From Pomphorhynchus laevis (taxonomy: Eukaryota; Acanthocephala; Palaeacanthocephala; Echinorhynchida; Pomphorhynchidae), in assembly GCA_012934845.2 (NCBI GenBank), contig WNNJ02003018.1, positions 62,001-126,000 on the forward strand: a stretch of DNA of 64,000 nucleotides, given 5' to 3'. The translations under genes and the position numbers were made by a program. Positions 30,558 through 42,320 of this stretch are shown here, in pieces; the stretch's first letter is position 1; each line of letters starts with the position of its first letter. Below the pieces are notes generated by a model that was not told the DNA's origin, did no database searches, and was given only the letters and a program-made list of their open reading frames with translations.

Positions 30558-32667
30558 TTTATAACAATTTATTGAACAATTGCATTTTCCGAATGGACAA
30601 ACTACTGAAGCCGGAAATTCTCAATGTCAGTCCAGATAGCCCCAACGCAAATGCAGATTGGAGTCACTGGAAAACGCGTATGCTTTCCTTCATTGCGGTC
30701 TTGGAGAATGTGACGGATGCACAGAAGCTGCCCATATTTATTAAGTTGATCAGCGGATCCTTATACAGTTCACTCAACACATGTATAACGCTTGACGAAG
30801 CAGTCCAAACATTGGAGTCACTCTTTGTTAAGCCACGCAATATCATTTACAACCGTCACTTACTTTCCACGAGCAATCAGAATGCGGATCAAACAGTCGA
30901 TCAGTTTTACCAAGGTCTTATGAACATGGGTAAAGATTGTGAATTTACTGCAGTCTCGGCGGACGAACATATGTCTGAGTATGTTCGTGATTTGTTCATT
31001 CGTGGTTTACGCTCGCCAACGATAAGACAACGTCGTCTCGAACGCACGACTCTAACTTTACGAGAATCGTTTGATATGGCGCGTAGTCTGGAACAAGCCG
31101 AATTGCAATCTGGAAGCTATCAACGTTCACGTAATTACAATACTAATACATCTGTATACGTTTATCAATGCAAAAAATTACGAAACCAACGAAAATAATA
31201 ATGATGAGACTACACTCGCAGCAGTACGCCAAGCATGTTTTTTTGTGGTGGCAGGAGACATTCACAAAATATCTGTCCAGCTCGTACTGTAAAATGTCGA
31301 AAATATGGTAAATTAGGCCATTTTGCTAAGGTCTGTAGATCTAGCTCACAGACTAACTCAGATCACGTAAATCAGATCGATGTGGCGTCTATCTCATGCC
31401 AGCTACTATCTAAACACTAAACCGAATAACCTTGGATATCCAGATCAACGGTGTTATTTTGTGCGCTCTAATCGACACTGGGAGCGCTGCGAATTTCATT
31501 TCTGTATCGTCGGTAGTTAATTATAAGTTAAGCACACATACAAGTGATGAAACAGTATATCTAGCTTCGAAGATTAGACAATGTAAAATATCACAATTAT
31601 GCTCAGCAACAATATCGTACAACGGAACTGTCATAAATGACGCAGAGATGTATGTCATGAATGGCTAATGTGCAGAAGTCATTCTCGGTTATCCATTCTT
31701 GTCTCGTTTTGAGAAATTGAGTATATCGTTTTGTGGTTCAGAAAATGCATTATGCTTACATACCGATGTAAACCACACTTTTAAATTACCATGTCCTAAA
31801 TTGTTCCATCGACTGAAGCCCGAATGCTTCACACAACAAACCAAATCGCGACGCCGAACTCAGGAACAATATCATTTTATCAAACAGGAAATTCAACGAT
31901 TATTACGGGAAGGAATCATTGAGAAGAGCTATTCTCCCTGGCGTGCTCAAGTACTCATCGTGACAAGTCGCAATGGTAAGAAGCGAATGGTGATTGACTA
32001 CTCATTGACCATCAACAAATTTACTTTGATTGACGGATACCATTTACCTCGCACGGATGATATTGTAGAGAAAATATCCCGATATCGGTATTTCAGTATA
32101 TGTGATCTCAAGTCGGCTTATCACCAGATTCCGCTATCGAAGAATGATGTGGAATACACGGCTTTCGAAGCTGCAAGATGCCTATAACAATATAAAAGGA
32201 TGCCGTTTGGGCTCACGAATAGGGTCGCATCCTTCCAAAGAATCATAGATCACATCATATCCAGCGAAGGTTTACGTGGTATCTTTTCGTATTCGGACGA
32301 CTTGGTAATCACTGGGTTTACAAAAAATTAACACGATTTCAACTTGCAACGATTCATCGTAACGGCAAATAAATACAACCTGCACATCAATCCAGATAAA
32401 ACGGTACATTGTTCACAATCAATCAGTATATTGGGATATCTAATCGGAAATTATCAAATCCGGCCTGATCCTCAACGAGTACGACCGCTGGTTAACATCC
32501 GTGTACCTGCGAATAGAAAAGAGCTCGATCGTGTAAGAGGAATGTTTACGTATTACTCTCAATGGATCCCTCATTTCTCCGATCATATTAAAAAAAAGGA
32601 TTTATTTTAACGTGGCAAATGCGTGCCGGCGCACGCTTACATGACCACAACAAAACAAGACTGTGAA

Positions 32668-35654
32668 TCAGGCGTCGAGAAGGTGTGAACGGAGGAGGTG
32701 TTTGAATGTAATAAAGGAGGGAACGCGGCGGACGTCGAGAGGGAGTTGATTCCAGGCGAGTGAGGCGGCGACGAGGAAGGATCGGAGACCGTAGTTGTTG
32801 GAGTAATTAGGAACGTAGAGTAAGAGGGTATGACAGGAACGAAGCGATAGCGAGGTGGGGCGAGTATCGTCTAAGAAAGGAAGGTTGATGAACGATGGGG
32901 AGACGACAGCGATGAGACGAAAAGTAACAAGAAGAAGGCGGAGTTTGATGCGGATGTAGATGGTGAGCCAGGAGAGTTGGGCAAAATATGTGGATGTGTG
33001 GTCAAAGCGACGGAGACGAAAGAGCACTCGAACGGCGGTGTTGATTATTCGTTGTAGGGGTAGGATGATATATTTTGGAGAATTGGCGAAAAGGCTAAGG
33101 CAGTAATCGATTTTAGGGAAAAGAAGCGATGAAAGAAGAGACATGCAAGAACGGAAGTCGATAAGGGGGCGGATACGGCGGATGTCACGGAGAATTAAGT
33201 TAGACGAGCGGACCTTGTCACGGACGAAGGGTTTAAGGGAAAGGTGATCATCGAAATGGAAGCCTAAGAAAGTGAGATTGTGGACTGTAGGGATGATCGA
33301 TGAGGCAAAAGATACAATGGGAAGAGATATGTTTGGTTTACGGAACAGGATACACATTATTTTGGACTTTTCGGGGTTTAGAACGAGATGGAGATTGGAG
33401 AGACGTTTGTGGATAGAAGAAAGACAGTTGGAGGCAGAAATGCCGATATCGTGTATGCAATGTGCGGGTGTATGAGCATATATGAGGATGTCATCGGCGT
33501 ATTGCATGAAGTCAAAGGAGAAAGGTTTGATAAACGGAGAGAGATCGCCAAGCAGAAAATAGAAGAGTAGGGGACCTAGGACTGAACCTTGTGGGACCCC
33601 GCAAAAAATAGGGATGGGAGGGGAGGATGATGAATTAGAACAGACGCGAAAGGAACGGTCGGATAGATATGAGGCGAACCATGCTACGGAGGAGGAAGAA
33701 AAGCCGTAATCATAACGAAGGCGAGAAAGGAGGACGGAGTGGTCGACAATGTCGAATGCGGAGGAGAGGTCGAGGGAGATGAGAACACTATATAGAGCCT
33801 TGTCTCGAGAAATGAGTAAGTCGTTGTACACTTTTATGCATGCGATTTCTGTCGAGTGATTAGAGCGCAAAGCAGATTGAAAAGTAGGGTACAGATTGGA
33901 TTAGGAGAGATAAGCGTTGATTTGTATTAAGATGAGGCGTTCTAAGAGCTTAGAAAGAGTGGGGAGTAGTGAAATGGGGCGATAGCTAGAAAAAGGGAGG
34001 GATCGAGCGATTGTTTCTTAAGGATGGGACGAACGATTGCGGATTTCCAGTGTGAAGGGAAGATACGACTGCGGATGGACGAGTTAAACAAGGTTGTGAG
34101 AAATGGGGATATCGATAAGCATATAGATTTTAATATGTGGGTAGGCAGGGGATCGGCAGGTGAGGTTTTGTTGGGCAAGGACATGAGGACAGATGATACT
34201 TCTGTAGGTGATACAGGGAGAAGATGAAAGAGTTCCGGAAGGATGAGAGTAGACTGGGCAGAGTGGGATAGGATCGAGACCGGGGTGTGAGAGAGCAACA
34301 TGGATACTTTAGTCTGGAGAAATGAAGAATAATCATTAGCATTGATGTTTCACGGCGAAGAGGAGCGAGCAAGGATTGAGTTAAAAGTATGCCAGAGAGT
34401 CTTAGAGTTGAATGAAGTGATGATTTCATGCTGCCAGAAGGAGTTGCATTTCGTACGTAGTAGGTTGAGATGAGACCGTCGAAGAGCAAGATAGGAACCA
34501 CAGAAGGACGGAGTGATTGAGCGGAAATTACGTCTGAGAGAGCGGTGATAGACTCGAAAAGCATGGCGGAGTCGACGCTTTGATAGTAGGTATTGGATGT
34601 CAAACCATGGGGCACGGTGCAAGCGACGGTGTGGGTGAGACTTGAAAAGCAAGATAATATCGAGAGTAGATGTGAGTTCAGAGTCGAAAAGAAAAGCGAG
34701 ATCGTGAGGAGATGAATATGTTATTGTGGGTAGTGATAGAGATGATTTGATTAAGGCAGAGCGGAGAAGGGATTGGTCAAGATTTTTCCAAGGGCGACGT
34801 AGGATTGTAGGTGTGTGAGGAGGGGTGTGGTTGTGAGTGAGATCAAGAGTGATAAGAAAGTGTTCGGATAGACCAAGATCAGAGATGGACAGTGAGGTGT
34901 AGGCAGCAAAATTATCGGGGACAGCGATGATGTCGAGTGCCCCACCAAGTATATTTGTGTGGGCAGTGGATATTAGTTTGTAATTGTAGTTAGATAGAAT
35001 GTTGATGAAGCGGATGGAATCTGTGGAAGAGGGGCGGTCTAGGCGGATATTGAAGTCGCCTAGAACGAGTGAAGGGATTGAGGACAAAGAACAATGAGAA
35101 AGGAGGTCAGCGAGTTCGGTAAAAAATAAGGCTGTAGGAGCTTATGAACCAGGACGGTATACAATGGCGTGATCTAGAGTGATCGGGTTAGAATAACGAC
35201 AAGTGAGCAATTCAGAAGAGCAATTACTGAAAGGGGGATTGATTTTGCGAAGAGACGCTGGGTGACGCGCGAATGCGACGATGCCGCCATGATTAGAGGA
35301 TTTAGAAGGGCATGAGCTGTGGGGGCGGGCGGATTCGACTAGGGAGCAACCGGCAGAGAGCAGACGGCGAATGGAAAGGTCGTCGGAATCTGAGTGCCAG
35401 GATTCGGTGAGGCAGAAGAGATCGATGGATTGCTTGGTGAAAAGGTTGAGGATAAGATCGGATTTATTGAGAATAGATCTAGTGTTGAGGAGACTGAGGC
35501 GGAAACCGTGTGCTGTGGCGAAAGAGTCTAGTGGAGAAGACACATAGGAGAGATGGAGCGCCATCGAATTTTTGGACGGGTGTGGACAACTTGAAAATTT
35601 CCGTCTATGTTTCGGATGGAGAGTGATGTTTCGCCGTTTTCCTCGCGACGGCAT
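32668..35654 (-). pseudogene. LINE-B ORF2: APE endonuclease plus YADD reverse transcriptase, broken
   Basis: The first frame (35654-35142, ATG start inside ORF1) holds LLNTRSILNKSDLIL, LFCLTESWHSDSDDLS and SNHGGIVAFARHP. The second (35087-34350) holds LVLGDFNIRLDRPSS and SEHFLITLDL, closing the endonuclease, and the linker APWFDIQYLLSKRRLR. The RT follows (34301-33942 and 33870-32668): SLDLSSAFDIVDHSVLL, FCGVPQGSVLGPLLF, QYADDILIYAHTP, LVLNPEKSKIM and a C-terminus ending SLAWNQLPLDVRR. YADD and the spacing favour the L2/Rex1 part of the CR1 superfamily. The copy at 49582-51213 keeps the RT half in one frame. Confidence 0.85.
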
Positions 35655-36553
35655 TTTTCGATGCGGGCTGAAGAGATTTGAGCGATTTCAGAAGGGGCGC
35701 GATCGGGGAAAATTCGAGTGGTTGAAGATGACATGAGTTTGAATCGTTGAGAGAGGACAGAAGACGCGTGAGAGCGATGCTTGAAAACAATTTTTAGGAG
35801 AGGGGGCTGGGAAGGATTAGATTGAGAAGATTTGTTTAGACGGATGAATGCGACAGGAGAAATGTCCTTGAAAAAGGATGGTTTATCCGCAGGAACAATA
35901 GACGAGAGGATGGATCTGAAGGCGGAAACATCGTGGTCCAGACGTGCTTGTGGAGATAAGGAGTTAGAAGGCGTGATATTAGTAACAATGACGCAACGAT
36001 CGCGAGAAGCAAAGCCCTTCCGTAAAGGAGGACGACTGACGTGAGTAGGTGAGATCACGATAGAAGCGCTTTCAGTTGATGATTTAGAAGGATTTGGTTT
36101 GACGACGGGAGACATATAGGATAATGATAATAAAGAGGGTGGCAAGCGATGTGAGGAAAGGTTATGAGTGGAAGGATAGTGGAGGTTGGTGGAGGTGATT
36201 TTGATTGATGGATGCAAGTTATTGAGAAACGAGACGGGAAGGACGGGACGTGGGGTGTCGGGGAGTGAAGATGACATGGAATGGGAAGTGTATATGGTGG
36301 CAGGGTCGGTGGGTGGAGAAAGGACATTAGAAACGATGGGGGTAGTTTGAGTTGACGTGTTGGATGTTGATATGTGCTTATTGGAAAGGTTGCATATAAG
36401 TTTGTTGGCACAAAAACCACATACGAAGTCTTCTTTAGCCTTATTCTTGTCGCAGGTGATTGTTGTCCAGACGCTGCAGTCGTGTATCGAGCACTGTACT
36501 TGCAGTTGTCCATAGTTGGTGTCGGTCTTAGTTGTTTTCTTATGTCCTCCCAT
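35528..36553 (-). CDS. LINE-B ORF1: PHD-like zinc finger plus RNA-binding core
   Basis: An open frame reaches back into Ty3 sequence, so the likely start is the ATG at 36553 (MGGHKKTTKTDTN), giving about 341 residues. Near its N-terminus a Cys/His cluster (CSIHDC, then ITCDKNK and FVCGFCANKL) looks like a PHD-type finger, seen in ORF1 of some CR1-like LINEs. A long Ser/Thr/Pro-rich linker follows. The C-terminal core has RDRCVIVTNI, LDHDVSAFRSIL, FFKDISPVAFIRLNK, PPLLKIVFK and NFQVVHTRPKIRW, matching ORF1 of LINE-A and LINE-C. Binding of element RNA is inferred from the family. It overlaps ORF2 by 127 bases. Confidence 0.75.
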   Translation of the reverse strand: MGGHKKTTKTDTNYGQLQVQCSIHDCSVWTTITCDKNKAKEDFVCGFCANKLICNLSNKHISTSNTSTQTTPIVSNVLSPPTDPATIYTSHSMSSSLPDTPRPVLPVSFLNNLHPSIKITSTNLHYPSTHNLSSHRLPPSLLSLSYMSPVVKPNPSKSSTESASIVISPTHVSRPPLRKGFASRDRCVIVTNITPSNSLSPQARLDHDVSAFRSILSSIVPADKPSFFKDISPVAFIRLNKSSQSNPSQPPLLKIVFKHRSHASSVLSQRFKLMSSSTTRIFPDRAPSEIAQISSARIEKCRREENGETSLSIRNIDGNFQVVHTRPKIRWRSISPMCLLH

Positions 36554-38208
36554 AAACGATGGTGGCCGTAGATTGTTGTCGTCGATGGTTGTCGTCGATG
36601 GTTGTCGTCGATGGAATATTCGTCCATTGAGTGACTGTAATATATTCCCGTTGCCACCACCTGCTGTCGCAGCATTCAATAACTTGAAAGATATCCTTGC
36701 ATCCTCTGCTAAAACTGCAATTTCGCACGATATATCCTTCGTCGTTGAAAGTGACGCCTCATAATTCGCTGTGTCTGCTATTCTAACCCAACTCGGTGGT
36801 CCAGTCGCTTTCTTCTCATGTGTTCTATAAAAAAGTGAGAAGCGCCAGTCATCAGTTGAGTTAGAAGCTCTTGCTATAGTAGAATCCTTAAGATACTGAA
36901 GGCATTATTTGATTGGTAGGCGTTTTACGGTGTTAACTGATCAGTGATCGATCGCCTTCTTATTCTCAGCTAACACAAAAAGTAATATATAGTATAACAA
37001 GCTGTGTCGATTGAAATTGGAATTATCCGAATTCGATTATGAGATCAAATACAGACCGGGACACGATAGCCAAGGTGCCGACACTCTATCTCGACATTCG
37101 TGCATGATTGTGAGTCTTCGCTCCAAAGATCTAGTGAACACTCACCGAATTCTATGTCATCCTGGAGAAACGCGAATGTGGCATTATATTAGGTCTTACA
37201 ATATACCTTACACCCTTCAGGAAGTCAGTGATATACTGTCTAAGTGATGTTTGTGCTCGTTTCAAACCAAGATTCTATAAGGCGCCAAAGTCAAAATTGA
37301 TTAAATCAACGCAACCATTTGAACGTATCTCTATAGATTTCAAAGGACCATTTCCTGGATGTACATACAATCGTTACATGCTTACTGCAATCGACGAATA
37401 TGGCCGATTTCAATGGGTCTGACCGTGTGCGAACACCACAGCTGATACCGCGATATCTTGCCTAAGTCAATTGTTCCATTTGTTCAGCGCTCCGGGTAGT
37501 ATACACTCCGACCGAACAGCCGTTTTCTGTCACGAGAGTTTTGCTCATTTATCCAACGCAATCAGATCATCTCTACTTACACAACACCTTACAACCCCAG
37601 AGCTAACGGGCAGTGTGAACGTCTAAATGGTTCCTTATGGAAAGCTATAGAGCTGGCGATGTCAAAATTCAAAGTTCCGCTCACGAAATGGAATTCTGTC
37701 TATCGTTGCTCTTAACTCTCTACGAGCCCTATTGTGCACATCAACTAACGCCACGCCACATGAGCGTATATTTAGCTACAGGAGACGGTCGGCGTATTGG
37801 ATAACATTACCGGAATGGTTATGTCGCCCTGGTCCGGTTGTACTAAGGGTATCCAATCGAGATTCAAAATACTTTGACGCCACCGAGGAAGTAAGACTCA
37901 TTGAAGCTAACGATAAATACGCTACAGTTCAGTTCGGTAGTGGACGAATATCTAACATTTCTACAAGACATCTCGCACCCATACCGCAGGATAATGCATA
38001 GTTGCCGGATTCAAATGATCCTACGGAAACTGTTGAGTTACAAGACAATGATGTTTTTACCATCGTATGTTTCAGAAGATCCGGATCCAGCAATTAACAA
38101 TTCAGATGTCCAGGTTGTTGAAATCGAAAAGAAACAGTGTCGAAGCTATCCCACCCGTAAAAGACACAAGCCCAAGTATCTTGAAGACTATGAAACGGGG
38201 GAAGATGT

Positions 38209-38269
38209 TGATAAATACTAACATTAATCTGTTTTTTAGATTGTTCAATAAAGCCTCATTTGTCATTGT
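38209..38269 (+). repeat. Right terminal repeat of the Ty3/gypsy fossil
   Basis: This matches 30497-30557, starting TGATAAATAC and ending near TCATTGT, with AATAAAGCC inside. The pol frame runs a few codons into it. Confidence 0.65.
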
Positions 38270-38429
38270 GAGCGCATTGAGATGATCTATCTGAGCTTAT
38301 CGATAGATTAAGCTCAATCTGCGAGCGTAGCGAGCGGCACTAACAGGAAAAATCTGGAACTGACAGGAAAAATCTGGAATGTGTGTTTAAGCTGTTAAAA
38401 TTTTTTGTTCTTGTGGATGATACTGTATA

Positions 38430-38665
38430 GTGCGATTTGATGCTATTTCATTCTCACCGGGAAAATTTCGTAATTCTATAGACATGAACTCCGAACCTCT
38501 GTCAGAATGTATAATTGCTGGCCTCACAAAAAACACAAACTACGTCGTTTAGACAATTTTTACAGCTGACACTGAAGTACTGGAACATGGATAGGGAAAT
38601 TGGTACGGCTATATTTATCAATAGCTGTTAAAAGGTATCGATTTGCATAAGTAGATGGCAAAGAC
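38430..38665 (-). mobile_element. Integrase-core fragment of an LTR retrotransposon
   Basis: On the minus strand the pieces YLLTAIDKYSR and IIHSDRGSEFMSIELRNF resemble the first and second catalytic Asp regions of a retroelement integrase. It is a broken, short fossil, distinct from the plus-strand Ty3 fossil to its left. Confidence 0.6.
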
Positions 38666-38796
38666 TATTTAAAGTCTAAGTTCAGACGCTCCATAGGTCT
38701 AATCGCCTTAATAATTTTGTCCCGTCTCTTTCCTATAATAATGTTGCTTCACACATGTGCATGCTTGACATCTCGATACGGCAGACTTGACCTCAT

Positions 38797-38945
38797 TTTG
38801 GTTAAGCCGATGTAGACTTTGTTGCAATATTTGCAATGGATTCAATATACTATTCCATTTTTTGAATATAATGGTTTCGTTTTGAAAAATGAGGTCAGGG
38901 AAGTTCGTAAGATTGCAACGAAGTCTGCATCGGCTAAACCAAACA
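38797..38945. repeat. Inverted repeat with about 31-bp arms
   Basis: AAGCCGATGTAGACTTTGTT on the left side and the complement of its near-copy (38912-38943) differ at only a few positions, around a spacer of about 85 bp. A 64-codon open frame across it is a by-product. Confidence 0.6.
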
Positions 38946-39034
38946 AGGACTACAACAAAAAGGTAATCTTAAAAAACGCGACTTTTCTACAACAATATTT
39001 AGTCACTAGTTGAACATTTCCCATACGATCATTA

Positions 39035-39846
39035 TTATGTAGACAACGTTACGAACATAGCTCACTGTTGCTGACAAATCGATAGTCAAAATAAATGAAA
39101 AAGTGAAAAACAAAAACAAATCAGTCAACAATTTAAAATAATTTGTCGTTTAAAGAGCTCACGAGTTGCCGCATTTACAATATCATCGCTTAAACGATTC
39201 CATGAATTTATTATTCGTTGTCCAAATTGAATCGTCCTAGAATGTACTATTTGTCGGCAACTAAGATAAAACGAGTGTCCTCGCGATACTCGAGTTAATC
39301 GAATGTTGAAGAGCCCACGCAACACATGATGTTCATTGTGAAATACCTCCCATATAAGACACAGATCCCGCGAGTCACGAATATCACATAACGACTGCAT
39401 ATTTAAAGACCGAAGACGGTCATCGTAAGGAAGTTCTCTCAAAGAATGTACTAATTTTGTTGCCCTACGTAGCACCTTCTCAAGTCGATTAATCTCATCT
39501 CTGGTTCGAGGGTATGAACATTGAGAAGCATATAACAAATGACTTAGTACAAAAGCGTTTGCAAGAACTCTAAAAGAACGTGGACTCACATAGCTGAATG
39601 ATCGGCGAAGGAAACCAACCATACACATGGCCTTCGAACAAATGTACTCAGTATTTTGGCGAGTGGAGAAATCATCCCTTATCCATACGCCAAGATCTTT
39701 ATAGCTCGAAACCAATTTAATCACTCGATTCCCGAGATGATATATCAGCACTGGAACAATATTACGTGATCGAATGTGCATGCAAGTGCACTTCGAGGCA
39801 TTAACAGACAGGCCATTAGAACGTGCCCATTTAAGAACCGTGTCAT
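39035..39846 (-). mobile_element. LINE-D copy 2, 3' third only
   Basis: This is nearly identical to 3557-4365: the end of the RT (NASKCTCMHIRSR, YKDLGVWI) and C-terminus, with a frame open from 39781 to 39125, and the same 3' end. The hairpin differs by one base (sense stem GAGC with GTTC), leaving a G-U pair. The 5' truncation at about 39846 is sharp. Confidence 0.85.
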
Positions 39847-40184
39847 TTGGACATTACACCTGCTCTTGAATACGAACCAGGCACGCGTCGTCGTATAATC
39901 AAGGAGGCGGTAAATATCGAAATTGCATTAACTATTCAGGCAATAAAATCAATTGGTACTTAAATTACCGCCATATAAGGGTTTGGTTTAACACCATATA
40001 ATTTAAATTATTTCGTTTTTACTCTATATATGCAATGTAATCATTTGCCAACGAATAGTATTCTTTGAAGATGCCAATCGCATTAGCAAAAATTCAAAAT
40101 TAAAACAATTTTTATTTTTCTCGGAGAAAGAGCCGAATAATGATTACATTCTCTCCAAACGCAATTTTAAAATTATTCACTTAT
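39847..40184. other. Gap with a possible Penelope-like C-terminal trace
   Basis: At 39850-39960 the plus strand reads DITPALEYEPGTRRRIIKEA then VNIEIALTIQAI. The RRxIKEAxxIE pattern recalls the C-terminal end of Penelope-like GIY-YIG proteins, but it is too short to decide. The remainder is AT-rich without features. Confidence 0.25.
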
Positions 40185-40426
40185 TATTCACAGTGGATAT
40201 CAAAATTTTCTGCCTGTATTCGACCACTTGCTGAAACATTGTCTTTTTCAACGTCAGATGAAGCCTAAAAATCGTTGGATGACTTAAAAGCTACGCTAGC
40301 TCTGCCTTGTAAAATTGCATTTCAGTAAATTCACATTTCGTTGTCGAAACGGATGTTTTTCGATTTGCTTTATCAGGTACATTAAATCATGATGGTCATC
40401 GGGACAAAAAAAACGACCTACTAATG
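40185..40426 (+). mobile_element. Ty3/gypsy fragment, RT end and RNase H start
   Basis: The plus strand shows YYSQWISKFSACIRPLAE, which corresponds to the end of the RT, then a region related to the start of RNase H. It is a short broken fossil from a different copy than the one at 30497, and a LINE-B piece begins at its right border. Confidence 0.65.
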
Positions 40427-41590
40427 TCTCGTGACAAGGCTCTATATAGTGTTCTCATTTCCCTCGACCTCTCCTCCGCCTTCGACATTGTCGACCACTC
40501 CGTCCTCCTTTCTCGCCTTCGTTATGTTACGGCTTTGATTCTTCCTCCGTAGCATGATTTGTATAATATCTATCCGACCGTTCTTTTCGCGTCTGTTCAA
40601 TTTCATCATCCTCTCCTCGCATCCCTATTTTCTGCGAGGTCCCACAAGGTTCAGTTCTAGGTCCCCTGATTTTCTCTCTTCTACTTGGCGATCTCACTCC
40701 GCTTATTAAACCTTACTCCTATAACGTCATGCAATACGTCGATGACATACTCAACAATGCTCATGCACCCGCCAATCGCATACACAATATCGCAATTTCT
40801 GCCTTCAACTGTCTTTCTTCTATCTACAAACGTCTATATCATCTTCGTCTCGTTCTAAATCCAGACAAGTCCAAAATAATGTGGATCCTTCCCTGTCAGC
40901 CTAACATATCTCCTCTCCCTGTATCTTTTGCCTCATCAATCATCCCCATAGTCCACAATCATACTTTCTTAAGATTCCATTTCGATGATCACCTTTCCCT
41001 TAAACCCTTATTCCGTGACAAGTTCCGCTCGTCTAACTTAATTCTACGTGACATCCGCTGTATCCGCCCCCTATCGACTTCCGTTCTTGTATGTTTCTTA
41101 TTTCATCGCTTATTTCCCCTAAACTCAGCCTTTGCGCCAATTCTCTAAAATCCATCATTCTACTTCTTCAATACATCAACAACTCGGCCGTTTAAGTGCT
41201 CCTACGTATCCGTCGCTTTGACCACACATCCACACATCTTGCCCCCATTATCCACATCCACATCAAACTCTGCCTTCTTGTAACTTTTGGTCCCATCGCT
41301 GTCGGTTTCCCATTGTTCATCAAACTCCCTTTCTTAGACGACACTCGCCCCACTTCTATATCGCTACGGTCCCAACTATTCCTACAACTGCGGTCTCCGA
41401 TTCTTCCTCATCGCCGCCCCCACTCACTTGGGATCAGCTCTTTCTCAACGTCCGCCGCGCTCCTTCCTTTATTACATTCAAATACCACCTGTGTTCCCAC
41501 CTTCTCGACACATGACTTAGATTTTTGACTTGTTTTTTCCTTGTGGTCATGTAATCGTGCGCCATCACTCATTTGCCACGTAAAAATAAA
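40427..41590 (+). mobile_element. LINE-B copy, plus strand, RT half to 3' end, broken
   Basis: The copy starts in RT motif A (SRDKALYSVLIS, SSAFDIVDHSVLLSRL), includes the catalytic region as QYVDDILNNAHAP (YADD changed to YVDD) and NPDKSKIMWIL, and ends with the LINE-B 3' untranslated region at TTGCCACGTAAAAATAAA. Several frame breaks are present and the 3' hairpin is partly decayed. The 5' truncation is at a Ty3 fragment. Confidence 0.8.
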
Positions 41591-42172
41591 TTCTTTTTTA
41601 TGAGAATATTATGCGATACCGTATTAAATCTACGAGAAAAGTTAACAAATATAACGTGTTTGAATCCTTCTATCAAAGCAGATTGCTTTGAATCAATGGA
41701 TACCAGTAAATTACTAATAGTTGACCGATTAGGACGAAAACTATACTGGCTATCACTTGATTATATTTTGGGATTTCATTTCTTTAAAAATTTTACGAAG
41801 TATTAAGCGTCCCATGCCTTTACAATCGATACAAGTTAATACTAATGGTCTGTAATTGGTGCAAATATGCCGTTCGTCTTTCTTGAATATTGGAATAACT
41901 ACGAAGTATCTCCATCGAGAAGGGATACAACCCTGACAAAGTGAACATTGATATTATATAGTCGTTTAGCAATATGTGCAAGATTCTTCATGGATATGAC
42001 CGAGATTTGATCTGGGCAAGCTGCAATGAATGATTTTAAACGCTTAAATGAATATGATTTTAAACATTTAAAATCATCAAAATTGAAATGGCAAGACGCC
42101 CCGCATGAGTCAGAAAATTTATTGAATTTTCGATTCCAGTTTGGACTCATCATCAGAAATTGTAATTTGCTA
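41591..42172 (-). mobile_element. CR1-like RT fragment (LINE-I), minus strand
   Basis: Read on the minus strand: FIAACPDQISVISMKNLAHI, VVIPIFKKDERHICTNYRPL, then DSQYSFRPNRSTISNLL and VIFVNFSRRFNTVSHNIL. The order and motifs match RT fingers and motif A of the CR1-like families, though the Asp-Phe-Ser of motif A reads Asn-Phe-Ser. It is cut by LINE-B on the left and by a fold-back on the right. Confidence 0.7.
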
Positions 42173-42320
42173 AAAAATTACAATTTGTAATTTGCTAGAA
42201 AAATTTATAACTGTTCTAGCAAATTACAATTTCTGATGATGATTCCAAACTGGAATCGAAAATTCAATAAATTTTCTGACTCATGCGGGGCGTCTTGCCA
42301 TTTCAAGTTTGATCATTTAA
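42068..42320. repeat. Inverted repeat with arms of about 100 bp
   Basis: The left arm (42068-42172) is the 5' border of the LINE-I fragment. The right arm (42217-42320) repeats it in reverse with only a few differences. The spacer of 44 bases is AT-rich and contains a further short hairpin (TGCTAGAA...TTCTAGCA). Confidence 0.85.

Larger units (their letters stand above)
32605..36635 (-). mobile_element. LINE-B copy, nearly full length, inserted in the Ty3/gypsy fossil
   Basis: This is the most complete LINE-B of the window: 5' untranslated region with three perfect 13-bp repeats (36575-36613), ORF1 (36553-35528), overlapping ORF2 (35654 to 32668) and a 3' end with the hairpin GCGTGCCGGCGCACGC (32621-32636) next to TTATTTTAACGTGGC. 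It separates the RT and RNase H regions of the Ty3 fossil. Target duplication is not evident in the A-rich left border. ORF2 is broken near 35120 and 34300 and between 33870 and 33942, so it is inactive now. Confidence 0.85.
30497..38270 (+). mobile_element. Ty3/gypsy LTR retrotransposon fossil, broken, with a LINE-B inside
   Basis: Parts appear in the usual order: Gag (about 30593-31190), CCHC zinc knuckle (about 31240-31330), aspartic protease with DTGS (about 31432-31530), reverse transcriptase (about 31780-32600), RNase H (about 36635-37110) and integrase with its C-terminal tail (about 37120-38220). A LINE-B of about 4 kb lies between RT and RNase H. Direct repeats of about 60 bp mark the two ends. 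The element is dead, with roughly a dozen breaks besides the insertion. It must be older than the LINE-B it carries. Order of domains, with RNase H before integrase, fits Ty3/gypsy. Confidence 0.85.

Noticed and set aside
35832-36044. Plus-strand frame of 70 codons, also seen at 24671
   Set aside because: It is the antisense of LINE-B ORF1 and recurs wherever LINE-B does.
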